NCBI GenBank assembly: GCA_019009955.1 | Contig: CM032228.1 | Span: forward strand, 129,109,501 to 129,173,500 | Reading direction: 5' to 3' | DNA: 64,000 nt | From: Riptortus pedestris | Lineage: Eukaryota > Arthropoda > Insecta > Hemiptera > Alydidae | In this document: one piece after another, positions 21,577-62,045 of the stretch | Layout of the letters: the number at the start of each line of letters is the position of its first letter | Numbering within the stretch: position 1 is the first letter of the stretch | Program-made: the position numbers and the translations under genes | Notes under the pieces: model-generated | Seen by the model: only the letters and a program-made list of their open reading frames with translations | Told to the model about the DNA's origin: nothing | The model's database searches: none

Positions 21577-24326
21577 TATCAGCCGGTCGTAAATTTTACA
21601 TAAGAGAATTAGCACATACCTTAAGGAAGAGATTAAAACAGCATTATAAAAATATTGATAGTTTAGAAAACAGAACCTTTTTTTTTGTCAGAACATTGAC
21701 TGATCGTTGATTAAAACTTAAACATAAATTTAACTTAAAACGACAACCTAAAAATTTCAGGTAAAGACAAGAACATATCTATAGAAAGAAATTGTCTATA
21801 TCATTAAAACAAATATATATTGAGAACACAAATAGCTGCCAAGGCAATTCTTAAACAAGCAGTTATTGTAGCAAAGTACAGCACACAAAACATTAATTAA
21901 GTTAAATACTTTAAAATAACACATTCTTTGTGAAAACTGCTAATACTTTTTAGAATTATTATTTTGATTTTTCTTATTATTTCTTAATGTCCACATTTTG
22001 CTACTACACCTAATTGGGTTACCACCCTTTTCTAGTCAGAGCAGGACTAAGGATTTTATTTAATGAGTTTATTACTAAATAATTTTCTATTGCTCAGGCG
22101 AATCAAACTCAAACGAAATAATAATAGAGCTATGTTTGTATAAAATGATTATTTATGAAGGGCACTACAAAAGTTTTGCAATATGTCTCAACAGAAAGAC
22201 TCAGGTGATGGTTAGTTACTGTGTGTTCAGCCATGTCTATGCATGCATAGTAGCCATCAGCAGCGCATCTCTGGGCTCAGTTGTTTATTAGCAGTGACAG
22301 ATTAAAGTGCGTACTATGGCATCGTGGTCACCTAGTGAAGTACGGGCAATTTTAAGGCATAATTTTAAGTGTGGTTTAAGCAAGGAACAATGCTTAGATG
22401 AAATGAAACTCGCAGTGAATAATGATTGCCCATATCATACTACTATATTCAGGTGGTACAGAGAATTTGAAAGAGGCAATTTCACTCCAGAGGACGTTGA
22501 GAGAGAAGGAAGGGCACAGACGTCGGTAACAGTGGAAAACATTTCGGGTGTGAAGAAAATGCTTAATGAAGACCGGCGAGTGATATATCAGCAGATAGAG
22601 GAGACCTACAATCTTCATGGACCAGCAATTCATTTGATTCTGCGAGACCATTTAAAGTTAAAGAAACTTGGTTATCTTTGGAGCCCCTTAGTCTGAAAGA
22701 AGAGCAAATGACATATAGTGTGACTTGGTGTTGAAAGATGCTGAAACAATTTGATAAGCTAAGTGGTACACTGAGCAGTGCCTGCCTAAAGTCATAGGAT
22801 CCCTGAAAAACCTGCAACCAAAGTCAAGAATGGACACCTGGTACTTCCACCATGACAACGCTCCAGCTCACCGGCTTGCACCGAGTATTTGGCCACTACT
22901 GGACTGAAACTTCTTGAGCACCCTCCTTACAGTCCAGACCTTGCTCCCTGTGACTTTGCACTGTTCTCGCAAGTGAAAATGAAGCTGAAAGGAAAACGTT
23001 TTTCTACTGACGAGGACCTTCTGAGGGCTTGGGACAATGAATGTGCCTCACTCCCAGATGAAACTTGGCAGAGTTGGTTTAAGGACTGGTTCCGACGAAT
23101 GGAGAAGTGTATTGAATGTGGTGGAAATTATTTCGAGAAAATTAAATAAATAAAGCTGTATTGCAAAACTTTTGTAGTGACCTACGTACAACCAGTATGA
23201 AAAGTCAGTAATTACCAACAATGTATATTTCAGCATGTATATATAAGCAGATTCTTTCTTTTTCATTATTTATAATTAAAATTAAATTCTTGAATCCGAG
23301 TTTTAATTAAAGTATAAAAAAAAAAAAAATTATTTCCCACAAAGGACGAAATATTATAGGGCAGAGAATACACATTTCTCCATATTAACCATTTTTCAGA
23401 TGTAATAGCAACAACAATTAATACTTCATATGTTAGATATCAGGTAATTTAATTGCATGAAATTTGTATACTCAATGAAATTTGGCTTCTCATAATTTAT
23501 ATGCACTTCCTACTTGGAAAATTTTATTAATATTCAGATGGAGACTTTAAATTATAGTCAGAAGTGGGGTGATTATTCGGCATAGAATAAATGGCTCAGA
23601 TCCTATTTAATTATTGGGAAGAAATAATATTCTCTATCATTATTATTTATTAACATCCACTTTTGCTACTATAGCAAATTGAGACTGAACTTTTTTTAGC
23701 CTGGGCGGGACTAAGGGTTTTATTTAATGAGTGTGTCACTAAATAAATCCCTATTGCCCAGGCGGGAATCGACCACTATCGATCGTCTTGCCACTATAGT
23801 TTTACCAAGTGAAATATTCTCTAGAAGCCCTGGTTGGAAGTATTGATTGTCCTGGTTCTAAATGAAATTTAAAAAACACTATGGGTGATATTAATATTAA
23901 TTGTTGCCCATTCTTGCTTAAACTAAATCATTATAATAAAATGATTTGACATTTGTTCAAAGGACTAAGAATTATAAAAATAATGTAATATATGATTTTG
24001 TTTAAAGGACTACGGATTATAAAAACAATATAATATACGGTTATAAGGTTTATTATTTAATCCTCTAGATAGGAGAATTGATAAGTATTCGATAAATATA
24101 CATAATACTCACAGGAATATTGACTAGATTTGTTCAAGCAGAGAACCATGTCATGTTTCTTTTTATGAGAAATCAATTGTTTTTCATCAGAAAAGACTCT
24201 CTGAAAACATAATATAGTTCAAATATCCAGTAAACTGTTAAATAGCTTTCACTTAAATTCCAACATCTAACCGAATACCTGACTGCAATCTTTGGAGGGG
24301 CAAACGAAATTAAGAGCTTCTTCCAT
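1932..24326 (-). CDS. ATF2: ATF2/ATF7-type bZIP transcription factor, complete, 12 coding exons
   Basis: Nuclear bZIP activator that binds CRE sites as a dimer and is switched on by p38/JNK in the animal family. Minus-strand exons in order: 24326-24279, 24200-24113, 16236-16088, 10727-10649, 10586-10466, 10382-10298, 9479-9309, 7643-7518, 5136-5054, 4292-4114, 3867-3578, 2033-1932. All use GT-AG sites with matching phases and sum to 506 codons plus TGA. Seen: a C2H2 finger (residues about 9-32), a basic docking stretch HKKKHDMVL, DQTPTPTRF at 47-55 (equivalent to human Thr69/Thr71), KLKAALL at 248, the basic region with NRIAAMRCR (316-324), a leucine zipper to about 365, and a tail. Human ATF2 is 505 aa. 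ATF2 versus ATF7 cannot be separated here, and invertebrates often have a single gene. The start rests on the ATG giving MEEALNFVC, like vertebrate ATF2. Introns are full of repeats. Confidence 0.93.
2034..3577 (-). other. ATF2 intron 11
   Basis: Single-copy-looking intron without a recognised repeat or open frame. Confidence 0.5.
3578..3867 (-). CDS. ATF2: ATF2 exon 11 (C-terminal tail)
   Basis: Residues 377-473. Ser/Pro/acid-rich tail (LVPSIPTKKRLVRQLPDEDK, ATVMDLDSPLVRSDEIL) with no domain. Phase-consistent with exons 10 and 12. The acceptor follows a T-rich tract and the donor is GTAAGT. Confidence 0.9.
4114..4292 (-). CDS. ATF2: ATF2 exon 10 (basic region and leucine zipper)
   Basis: Residues 317-376. 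It begins IAAMRCREKRKKWVAEL, giving the N-x2-AA-x2-CR signature of ATF2-type bZIPs across the junction. The zipper continues through VLVAEVTSLRSEVARLKGLL, close to the human LLRNEVAQLKQLL. Confidence 0.95.
5054..5136 (-). CDS. ATF2: ATF2 exon 9 (start of bZIP basic region)
   Basis: Residues 290-316 plus two bases. It ends DCDRKRKTLERNR, the N-terminal half of the basic region, split inside the Arg codon as it joins exon 10. Compare DEKRRKFLERNR in human ATF2. Confidence 0.93.
6861..6970. repeat. Near-perfect 110-bp hairpin
   Basis: Left arm CGTCAATGGGAGGATTTCGG... and its complement ending ...CCTCACATTGACG form a stem of about 48 bp with one small mismatch, around a loop of about 14 nt. Flanked by (TA)n on both sides. 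Either a tiny foldback MITE or a hairpin RNA source. Confidence 0.8.
6972..7025. repeat. (TA)n microsatellite
   Basis: About 27 TA units within a family A copy. Tyr-Ile poly-repeat frames here are artefacts. Confidence 0.9.
7518..7643 (-). CDS. ATF2: ATF2 exon 8 (KLKAAL block)
   Basis: Residues 248-289. It begins KLKAALLKTIKAADGGK, matching the conserved MRLKAALTQ block of human ATF2, then a linker to the bZIP. Acceptor TATTAG, donor GTACTA, phase 0 at both ends. Confidence 0.9.
7920..8690 (+). pseudogene. Degraded non-LTR retrotransposon reverse transcriptase
   Basis: Short blocks of a LINE reverse transcriptase survive in shifting frames: FIYFQRAYA (RT motif near VDFxxAYD), RQGDPISAILF (the RQGDP box), NPGGTI, a ruined YADD site, GLGLTINKDKVKC, then a C-terminal segment with RLSGWDML. 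Stops and frameshifts rule out activity. Lies in ATF2 intron 7 on the strand opposite ATF2. Confidence 0.75.
9309..9479 (-). CDS. ATF2: ATF2 exon 7
   Basis: Residues 191-247. Pro/Asn-rich (LPAITENFAIPNCQ, ILIPPQTVH), ending AASAVVKQ directly before the conserved KLKAAL of exon 8. Acceptor TTTCAG, donor GTATCT. Confidence 0.87.
10298..10382 (-). CDS. ATF2: ATF2 exon 6
   Basis: Residues 162-190. The end, LRVLVRISDGVLVQ, resembles the hydrophobic LPNGQ-type segment of vertebrate ATF2/ATF7. Acceptor AACAG, donor GTAAAA, phase 0 out. Confidence 0.87.
10466..10586 (-). CDS. ATF2: ATF2 exon 5
   Basis: Residues 122-161 plus two bases. Acidic then Thr-rich (EHEDVEDVVQSEDD, TVVPQTTTIP), like the acidic and Ser/Thr-Pro linker after the activation domain in ATF2. 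Phases match both neighbours. Confidence 0.86.
10649..10727 (-). CDS. ATF2: ATF2 exon 4
   Basis: Residues 96-121 plus one base (VSSLGRAAGDDLHTPHV...). Low-complexity linker with no domain. Supported by a CAG acceptor, a GTATGT donor, and phases that match exons 3 and 5. Confidence 0.83.
10811..11815 (+). mobile_element. ACTAGC-family copy, 5' part, interrupted
   Basis: 10811-11012 and 11701-11815 match consecutive parts of the ACTAGC family (GAGGCTGAACGATGACGG, then GGTGAGGTACCTGGTAG). About 690 bp of unrelated DNA lies between them. It faces a minus-strand copy across a (TG)n(TA)n tract. Confidence 0.6.
11822..11899. repeat. (TG)n(TA)n microsatellite
   Basis: Eight or so TG units run into about 30 TA units between two opposed ACTAGC-family copies. 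Confidence 0.9.
11900..12915 (-). mobile_element. ACTAGC-family copy, minus orientation
   Basis: Read on the minus strand it begins ACTAGCTGAGGTACCTGGCT and ends with the family 3' end containing ATCAATGTACAGACAGAGGT and ACAAT. Shorter than the 16.4 kb copy, with fewer internal units. Confidence 0.7.
12951..14270 (+). mobile_element. Full-length mariner transposon
   Basis: Bounded by terminal inverted repeats starting CGGGGTGTGGCTATTAAATA; the 35-nt ends differ at one base. TA target duplications lie at 12949-12950 and 14271-14272. The 1320-bp size is usual for mariner. Inserted in a (TA)n tract inside ATF2 intron 3. The near-identical ends and long open frame point to recent activity. Confidence 0.93.
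13142..14205 (+). pseudogene. Mariner transposase, one frameshift
   Basis: It starts MLSVTVEQRIVVKFHVKLGK. An N-terminal helix-turn-helix region is followed by the catalytic blocks TCDESWFF (first Asp), LHQDNAPAHS (second Asp) and LAPCDFYLFPK (third Asp), the mariner D,D34D arrangement. The frame is open to about 13985, where one indel after DHPPY shifts the last 70 residues. Those continue cleanly to a stop at 14203-14205. Otherwise nearly intact. Confidence 0.92.
14271..14306. repeat. (TA)n microsatellite beside mariner
   Basis: About 18 TA units directly after the mariner 3' end. It and the TA tract at 12937-12950 were probably one tract split by the insertion. Confidence 0.9.
15083..16020 (+). 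mobile_element. Family A copy with internal tandem duplication
   Basis: Degraded 5' end (TCCATTACACAGGGGCTGCG) and a decayed 3' end near CTCAATAGCTAAAAATATA. A 124-bp unit is duplicated in tandem at 15333-15456 and 15457-15578. It ends just left of ATF2 exon 3. Confidence 0.65.
16088..16236 (-). CDS. ATF2: ATF2 exon 3 (transactivation TPTP motif)
   Basis: Residues 46-95. It reads DQTPTPTRFIRNCEAIGLF, almost identical to the human ATF2 activation segment whose two threonines are p38/JNK targets, then NPFDENFKKA. The acceptor is TTTCAG and the donor GTAAGT, in phase 0. This is the strongest single diagnostic of the family. Confidence 0.95.
16364..18652 (+). mobile_element. Longest ACTAGC-family copy, 2.3 kb
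   Basis: It starts ACTAGCTCAGATACCCGGCT and ends at ACAATTTTATATAAATATAGAT. Inside are at least four related units of about 300 bp, each with GACTCCCGCTATAG-like, AACAAAAGTTACTCTAAA and CTTATAACCCCCACTCCTG blocks, plus a non-matching stretch at about 17345-17930. No coding capacity seen. The AACAAACAAAC tract near the 3' end resembles arthropod RTE-derived tails, but I cannot classify it. Confidence 0.75.
19061..19260 (-). pseudogene. Unrecognised coding-like fragment with frameshift
   Basis: On the minus strand one frame reads NEELFERTINNVLKRKCPND then EDLPKQEG before a stop. One base shift later, MTQDVKAGDRVKVYLNIENQ continues to a GTAAGC site. Composition is protein-like, but I do not recognise the family. 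A broken transposon gene is likelier than a host exon. Confidence 0.3.
19390..19640. repeat. Large imperfect hairpin
   Basis: CCAAATATTTTGGTGAGGTA at about 19407 and its complement TACCTCACCAAAATATTT at about 19585 bracket two arms of roughly 90 bp. The inner block GTGATTCATATGATAATCTT also occurs as a direct copy at about 19319. Confidence 0.7.
19690..20235 (-). pseudogene. Penelope-like reverse transcriptase remnant
   Basis: Minus-strand frames show VSFDIMIMYPNS (PLE RT motif like SFDVxSLYTN), then QMGNSIPVILNSIEMTNIM (the QxxGxxMGxPxSPxLAN block) and FLLRYVGNLMMIG, where the catalytic RYVDD has lost both Asp. Frameshifts and stops throughout. Lies in ATF2 intron 2. Confidence 0.65.
20379..20405. 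repeat. (TA)n microsatellite
   Basis: About 13 TA units. Confidence 0.85.
20406..21982. other. Mostly unassigned ATF2 intron 2 DNA
   Basis: A poly(A) run lies at 21545-21572. The frame after it reads KFYIRELAHTLRKRLKQHYK, weakly like the GIY-YIG domain of a PLE. Motifs near 20600 (GGCCGGCATTTCGGTAAACA) are reminiscent of PLE ends. Otherwise nothing recognised. Confidence 0.3.
21983..22112 (-). mobile_element. tRNA-derived SINE, truncated
   Basis: Minus orientation, 3' body and tail only, 54 to 60 percent of full length; diverged. It shares ATTTAGT..CTCATTAAATAA and the GTGGACATTAA-type tail with the other copies. Confidence 0.65.
22156..23186 (+). mobile_element. Mariner-type element, internally deleted
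   Basis: The ends share CACTACAAAAGTTTTGCAATA-like inverted repeats with a TA just outside each. Two coding pieces remain: 22316 onward (MASWSPSEVRAILRHNFKCG..., HTH domains) and from about 22850 HHDNAPAHRL..., HPPYSPDLAPCDFALF to a stop near 23149. The middle, with the first catalytic Asp, is deleted and the frame is broken, so it is non-autonomous. The sequence is distinct from the 13 kb mariner. Confidence 0.85.
23641..23815 (-). mobile_element. tRNA-derived SINE copy
   Basis: Minus orientation. The B-box region reads GGTCGATTCCCGCC on the minus strand. The tail is at the left. Degraded 5' end. Confidence 0.75.
24113..24200 (-). CDS. ATF2: ATF2 exon 2 (zinc-finger histidines and docking motif)
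   Basis: Residues 17-45 plus one base. It reads RVFSDEKQLISHKKKHDMVL, completing the finger (H-x3-H) and giving the basic-hydrophobic MAP-kinase docking pattern of ATF2. The acceptor is TTTTCAG and the donor GTGAGT. Intron 1 between exons 1 and 2 is only 78 nt, against kilobases for most others. Confidence 0.86.
24279..24326 (-). CDS. ATF2: ATF2 exon 1 (start, first zinc-finger cysteines)
   Basis: Residues 1-16, reading MEEALNFVCPSKDCSQ. It holds the C-x4-C half of the finger, corresponds to the N-terminus of vertebrate ATF2, and ends in phase 0 at a GTATTC donor. Noncoding 5' exons may exist further right but are not visible. The sequence before the ATG (TTTTTTGAG) could itself be an acceptor. 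Confidence 0.82.
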
Positions 24327-24930
24327 CTCAAAAAATGTTGGTACTTGAGAGAATATTCATATAAACCCAAACTTGTGAACATTTCAAGGGAGCCGAATGA
24401 AATATCATTTATCACAGTCTAAGAATTTTAATAGTTTATCTGCTTATTAAGCACTAATCAGGAACACATATTATAAAAGCGTTGTCAAAATATAAAAAAA
24501 GCAACAACACGGCAAACAATAAGGAAGGTATCAAATCTGTCAACTTAGTTAACAAAAACATAGAATCGATTTCCAATGAGGTCCAAAACCATTAAACTCT
24601 TGTGCTCACTGGCATGAGCATTACAAATGCGTTTCACCAATCAAAGATCATGAAACACTCATCAGAACACATTTGCATAATTTTCACTCTCGTTGCCCAT
24701 ACATATCCATGTCTGAAAATAAGATTTATTTTATTCAAAGGTAGATCCAAAAACATTTGCATTGATAAAAATTTCAGGGGATTCCCCAAATAGTTCAATA
24801 AATTCCCTAACTCCTTAAAAAAATCTCTTCACTTGCACACAACTTCTACAGTATAATCGTTAACACTGTCATAAATTTATTTAATCATTTATATTTCAAG
24901 CATAACGATAGAAACATTTATTTAATGTTA

Positions 24931-25107
24931 TTTATTAACGCCCACTTTGTGCTACTAAGGCTTACGGGGATCTACAGGTAACCACCCATTCAAGCCAGGT
25001 TGGCAATAAGGATTTTATTTAATGAGTTTGTCACTAAATAAATTCCTATTGCCAAGGCAAGAATCGAACTCATGACTCTAGGCTTACCGAGTCAAATTAA
25101 AGCCAAC
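24931..25107 (-). mobile_element. tRNA-derived SINE copy in the intergenic gap
   Basis: Minus orientation with GAGTTCGATTCTTGCC as B box and the GTGGGCGTTAATAAATA tail. A partial plus-oriented copy (25108-25175) abuts it, so the two are head to head. Confidence 0.8.
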
Positions 25108-25175
25108 ACAATATTTATTTAGCGAGAAGCTCATTAATTAAATACAATCCTTATTGTCACCCTGGCTTTTTGAGT

Positions 25176-25905
25176 TTTAATGATAAATGATATCACGAAG
25201 TCTTGAAGCTATGGTGGAACAATGGCTGTTTTGTATTTCGTATGCAAAAGTCAAGAAATAAAGTATTAACAGTTCTGCGCTATAAAACAATGGGAACAAT
25301 AACGTTATTGATTAAGAGTTGAAAATGAATAATTCCATATCTCTTAATATAAAAGTAAAGAATATGAGCTACACATAAACATTTATCATCATTTTCAGTC
25401 ACTTAATTAATTCTCAAAGTTAATATTTCAAATAATTTTTGTCTTCTTTTGGGTCCCCTGTAAAAACGCGGTTTTAGCAGTTGCGTCATTGTTCTTTTAA
25501 AACAGTGATATTTTGATTTACTAATAATTCTTTAACTGCACCAGCGAATGCTGTGATAATTCTTGATGTACTGCGTGGGCTTATTCTATGGATAGCCTAT
25601 TCCAGGGCTAAATAGTACTTGCAGAACAGGTGATCTGGGTGAAACTTGGCTGGTATAATCCCAGTAACAACTCTTAAGCTCCCACTAATTTGAACGGATA
25701 GGATCTTATAGTTTAATAAGAGAGGCTACATATTTCTATAACATTCACATCTAGATATTTTATTGTTTTAGTAAGTTTCCAATAGGAGAAATTAGTTATT
25801 GAGGATGAACCCAAGACAGAAAATTTGGAACTTTCTTCATATGACTATCGGTCCTACTTGGCCGATGACAAAAATAAGGCCTGTACAAATGTGAGTGAAT
25901 ATATA
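25176..25905. other. Intergenic DNA, nothing recognised
   Basis: Between the SINE pair and the foldback element. It may contain ATF2 noncoding 5' exons; none can be shown. Confidence 0.4.
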
Positions 25906-26990
25906 GGTGAAAGTGTATCTTAGACCCCCTTGGTGGCGCACGATGACGACGGTGGCCATTTTATTCTTCTAACTTCATCTTTTTTTACACTTTAAAATTA
26001 CCAAAATTCACCATCGGTGGTTTACACCGAGGGTGGAGGTTTTGTTTTTCTAACTTTATCTTTTTTAACACTTTAGAATTTCCAAAATACGCCATCGGTG
26101 GTTTACACCGAGGGTGGGAATTTTAATTTTAACTTGAATTTTTTTAACTCACCTAATTTGTTGGATCCTTAGACGAAGCAAGCAAAAACAAGACGTCGGA
26201 AAGTGGCGTACCAAGTTGGCGGCGTCGGAGGGACTAAAAATCACTTTAGCCAATATATAATTTAATATCATCCTATTTTCGTCATTTTCTGAATCATATC
26301 GATGGATATTTCAATAATGTTTTGGAAAATCGCGTCATGGAGACCGACGAGTGAATTCACTTAAGAATTTTTCGGCTAAAGTGTAGTTTAGTCCTCCCCC
26401 CCCGTACGCCATCTTGTTTCGTCGCCGTCTAAGGCTCCAACAAATTAGGTGAGTTAATAAAAATTAAGTTAAAATTAAAATCCCCACCCTCGGTTAAAAC
26501 CACCGATGTCGTATTTTGGAAATTTTTGAATGCGGCCACTATAGTCTAAAGTGTTAAAAGTCCGTCACGCAGGGGCTGCGTAAACTATGCATATTTCCCA
26601 CGTGAAGTTTTACAATAGAGAAATCTACCTAATAATAACAGTAGTAGGAAGGAATTTCTAAATCTATACACGAAGGACGAACAGTTATGAAAATGGCTGC
26701 CCTAGCTCACAGCGGAAAGTCCCGAACATAGCCGACCTCACACACAATACAAATGCAAATATCTCGGTTAATATTCAAGATAAAGAGAATAGTAAATTTA
26801 ATTTGCAATAAGATTGGGTTCTATACAATGTTTTGATCCGACGTAAGGTAACGGAGATATTTCGAAAATCCCCCCTCCCACTGGTCCGATTTCAGCATTA
26901 ACCAACTTGATCTGTCTTTTGGCATAAAACGTTCAAATATCGAGTTTGGTAACGATCAAACAAAAAACACGACCGCTAGAGCGTTAACAG

Positions 26991-27044
<54 letters not shown>

Positions 27045-27242
27045 GAACGGACCTCATTTTCGTCATCTTCCTGGACATTTGAAGAAATTTGTTGAAAATC
27101 GCGTCATGAGTACGACCTCAATAGCTGATTTCCCTTAAGGGAAATCTGCTAAAAATGATAAAGTTAGAAAAACAAAATGGCCACGGTCGTCATTATGAAA
27201 AGTGAGCCACCAAGGGGTGGGGGACTAAACTACACTTTCACC
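25906..27242. mobile_element. Large foldback element with nested family A insertion
   Basis: Ends begin GGTGAAAGTGTA on both strands. The left arm (25906-26240) and right arm (26379-26565 plus 27153-27242) are inverted copies sharing CCACCGATG, ACTCACCTAATTTGTTGG and TGGCCATTTT blocks. The right arm is split by a family A copy (26566-27152). The left arm has a tandem pair of about 82-bp units (from about 25977). No coding capacity. It ends 23 bp before the CRE. Confidence 0.8.
26566..27152 (+). mobile_element. Family A copy nested in the foldback
   Basis: TCCGTCACGCAGGGGCTGCG to CCCTTAAGGGAAATCTGCT, with (TA)n at 26996-27038. The uninterrupted opposite arm shows the empty site: an A-run, GTTAAAAAAGATAAAGTT. 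Confidence 0.85.
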
Positions 27243-27264
27243 ACTTTTTCTAATATAGCACTAA

Positions 27265-27272
27265 TGACGTCA
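27265..27272. promoter_or_regulatory. Perfect CRE palindrome upstream of Ku70
   Basis: TGACGTCA, the full consensus for CREB/ATF bZIP dimers, 126 bp before the Ku70 start codon and outside the adjacent foldback element. A second TGACGTCA lies at about 33688 inside a repeat. Function here is inferred from position only. Confidence 0.5.
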
Positions 27273-27397
27273 CAAGCTCAACTTGAATTCTGAACTCTTC
27301 GCTTTTTCAAATTTATAACTTCTTTATAGTAAATAACAACCTGAAAGATTTACTCTTGCCGCTCAGTTTTCTTGACAGTTAGATAGTTGAAGGTACC

Positions 27398-59739
<32,342 letters not shown>

Positions 59740-59898
59740 GTAAATTCACATTTATTTAACCATATTTATCAAGGTATTACATTTAAACATAATAAGTTTA
59801 TGGTTTTGAAATTTAGTTAGCCAAGTTTTGTTGATAAAAGTAAAAACTTTTAAAGTTAAAATACTTTTTTATAAATCCTGCCTTCTTATAGAGAGAAA

Positions 59899-60800
59899 AC
59901 AGGGTTCATATGCGACTGGAAAACAGGGAAAAGTCAAAGAAATTAGGATTTGGTAGAAAAGTCAGGGAAAAATGGAATGAAAAGTGTTTCTACTTCTACT
60001 ATAGAGAATTAATTCATCGGCATATAGGAGACTTTCTTTACGAAAAGGCGTGGTTGCAAAATGGACTGATGAACCCAGAATGGAGTGTCTGGTTAAAAGG
60101 AGTAAAAAATGCCCCATTTACAGCACGCTTCAGAAGACAGGGTGGCTATTAAAAGCCATGAATTTGGACTTAAACACAAGAGGTATATTTGTTCTGCATA
60201 TAACTCTTTGCATATTCAAGGCTTTTTCAGAAAAAAAAGAAAGTAGAAGTTAATATTGAGAAAGCTGTAGAGGGCAAGAATGAAAAGAACATTGCTATAA
60301 ATAATGTGCCCGAAGGAAATGAAATAACAGAGCGGAATATGTGTGTTGCACCAGTGAAATCGAGTACTTTGGAAAAATTTGACTTTAGAGGCTGTGTTGA
60401 AAGCTGAAATCCTGTGGGCCATGAAATGGTAATATCACACAGTTCCTTTAATTTCTCAAGAAATGCATCAGCATTGCTTATGTTTCCGGAAAGCAAAACT
60501 TCCTGAGTCAGTGACTCTTGGAAGTACAAAAATGTCATACCTATTTATTTTGGTCTATCAGAATATTTTTGGGAGGCGATGAAAAAAATAGATATCAGAT
60601 TCTAATTTTGTGATCTGCTTTGATGATGCACTAAACAAAGTATCTAAAAAAAATAGACAAATAGATTTTGTTTTCAGCTATTGGTCTAAAAGTTATGCCC
60701 AAGTGAATACCAGGTACTTGAATTCAGTTTTTTAGGCCACTACAGCAGAAGAGTAGATAAACAAATTTTGGAAGAAACAAAAGATCTGTGTCATGGTTAG
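59899..60800 (+). pseudogene. Decayed hAT-like (BED-type) transposase-derived gene
   Basis: Blocks in shifting frames: MNPEWSVWLKGV (BED-like finger start), an open stretch from 60237 to a TGA at about 60405 (EVNIEKAVEGKNEKNIAINN ...), AEILWAMKWVISHSS, then FDDALNKVS and TRYLNSVFLGHYS when frames are followed. These match a widespread animal family of hAT-related proteins with FDESLNK and TRYxxSxFLGH. Many stops; not a Ku70 exon. Confidence 0.55.
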
Positions 60801-61821
60801 GAAATAGTGCTGTTGCAGATCGATCAATAGAGGTAACATAGCAGATAACATAGAGGTAGGTAGGGATAACATTAAGATGTACATTGAGCAGTCTAAACTA
60901 CTAAACTACACAAAACTTAGACAGTTGAAATTATTGAAAGAGCATGTCATACTAAATTGTTGCTGCCTCAGATGGATTTTTTCATCTATTGCATCTCTTT
61001 TATACCCATTTCTTAAAAAATCCCTTTCTTTCTTGTCAGAGGATGTATTTAGTATAGTGTACCAGTTAATAATGAGATTTATCAAATCAGATATAAAGCA
61101 TCTGTGTCAATATCTGTTTTTGTTTTTTTAACTTTCCTGTGCTTCCAGCATTTAATATATTAAATAACCTGATTGTTATTTGCGATATTTTTTAAATGTT
61201 TTATGGTAGGAATTTGGAGAGAAGTTAATAGTATTATAAAAGTAGATAGATTTTGAGTGTTATTCTTTCATTTTTCAATAAAAGCCAAAAAATAATTTGT
61301 TGTTTTTTTGTGCTCAATCATTTTTATTTATATTTCTGTTAAAAATTTAAAATATTAATTAATGTTGGTAAGTATTTTATTTATTCTTCAACAATGGTTG
61401 TTTTTGGTGTTATGTATTTAGTCCTGATTTTATATAGATTTTTTCTCATCTGAAGAGCATATAATTAAATTAATCTGGAAATTAATTATTTTAACCTGGC
61501 TTCATAAATAAATAAAAACAATTATTTCTGCATCTTTTGTCTAAAAAAATTAGAAAATAATAAAAGGAATTTTAATAGAAATTATACTAAATTTTGAAGC
61601 ATTAGCCTGGAAATTTGTGGAAAACTACCAAAAAGTCAGGGGAAAAAAATCTGCTATTTGAGTATGAACCCTGGACAAGGCTCCTGAGTTCTGAAAGTGG
61701 GAAGTAATAGAATTTAAGAGAATGCATGTTTAGTAAAAGAAGCAGAATTCCAGGTCTTTTGTTCTATAACTCCAGATGGTTTCAACCGAAGTGGTCATTT
61801 TTAGTATTGTTAATTGTTGTT
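60801..61821. other. Unassigned DNA after Ku70 exon 15
   Basis: Searched by eye for a SAP-domain exon in the plus frames; none found. Confidence 0.4.
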
Positions 61822-62045
61822 GAGAATAAAACTGACTGGCTCGCAGCTGGCCGCTCTTTATATAGGTTGTCGGCATACATCAAAGGGGAATTGTCTGGAC
61901 CCCTCGACGCCTGGCTGGAAGGTACTGGTAGGGACTAGGATATTCTGTCGGTTTCTTTGATCTACGTCACACTTTCCAAATACGCGACCTCTCTCTCTCT
62001 CTCTCTCTCTCTGAAGGATTATTCATCTATTTAATTTTCGCAAGA
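61822..62045 (-). mobile_element. Truncated LTR related to the 44.8 kb solo LTR
   Basis: Shares TCGGCATACATCAAAGGGGA, the TTTGATCTACGTCACACT block, a (CT)n tract and GAAGGATTATTCATCTATTT, then stops at CGCAAGAG. The 3' half of the LTR is missing. Confidence 0.7.

Noticed and set aside
60237..60405. Candidate last exon of Ku70 (good acceptor, phase 0, ends in TGA)
   Set aside because: No SAP-domain likeness, and it belongs with neighbouring blocks of a decayed hAT-like gene.
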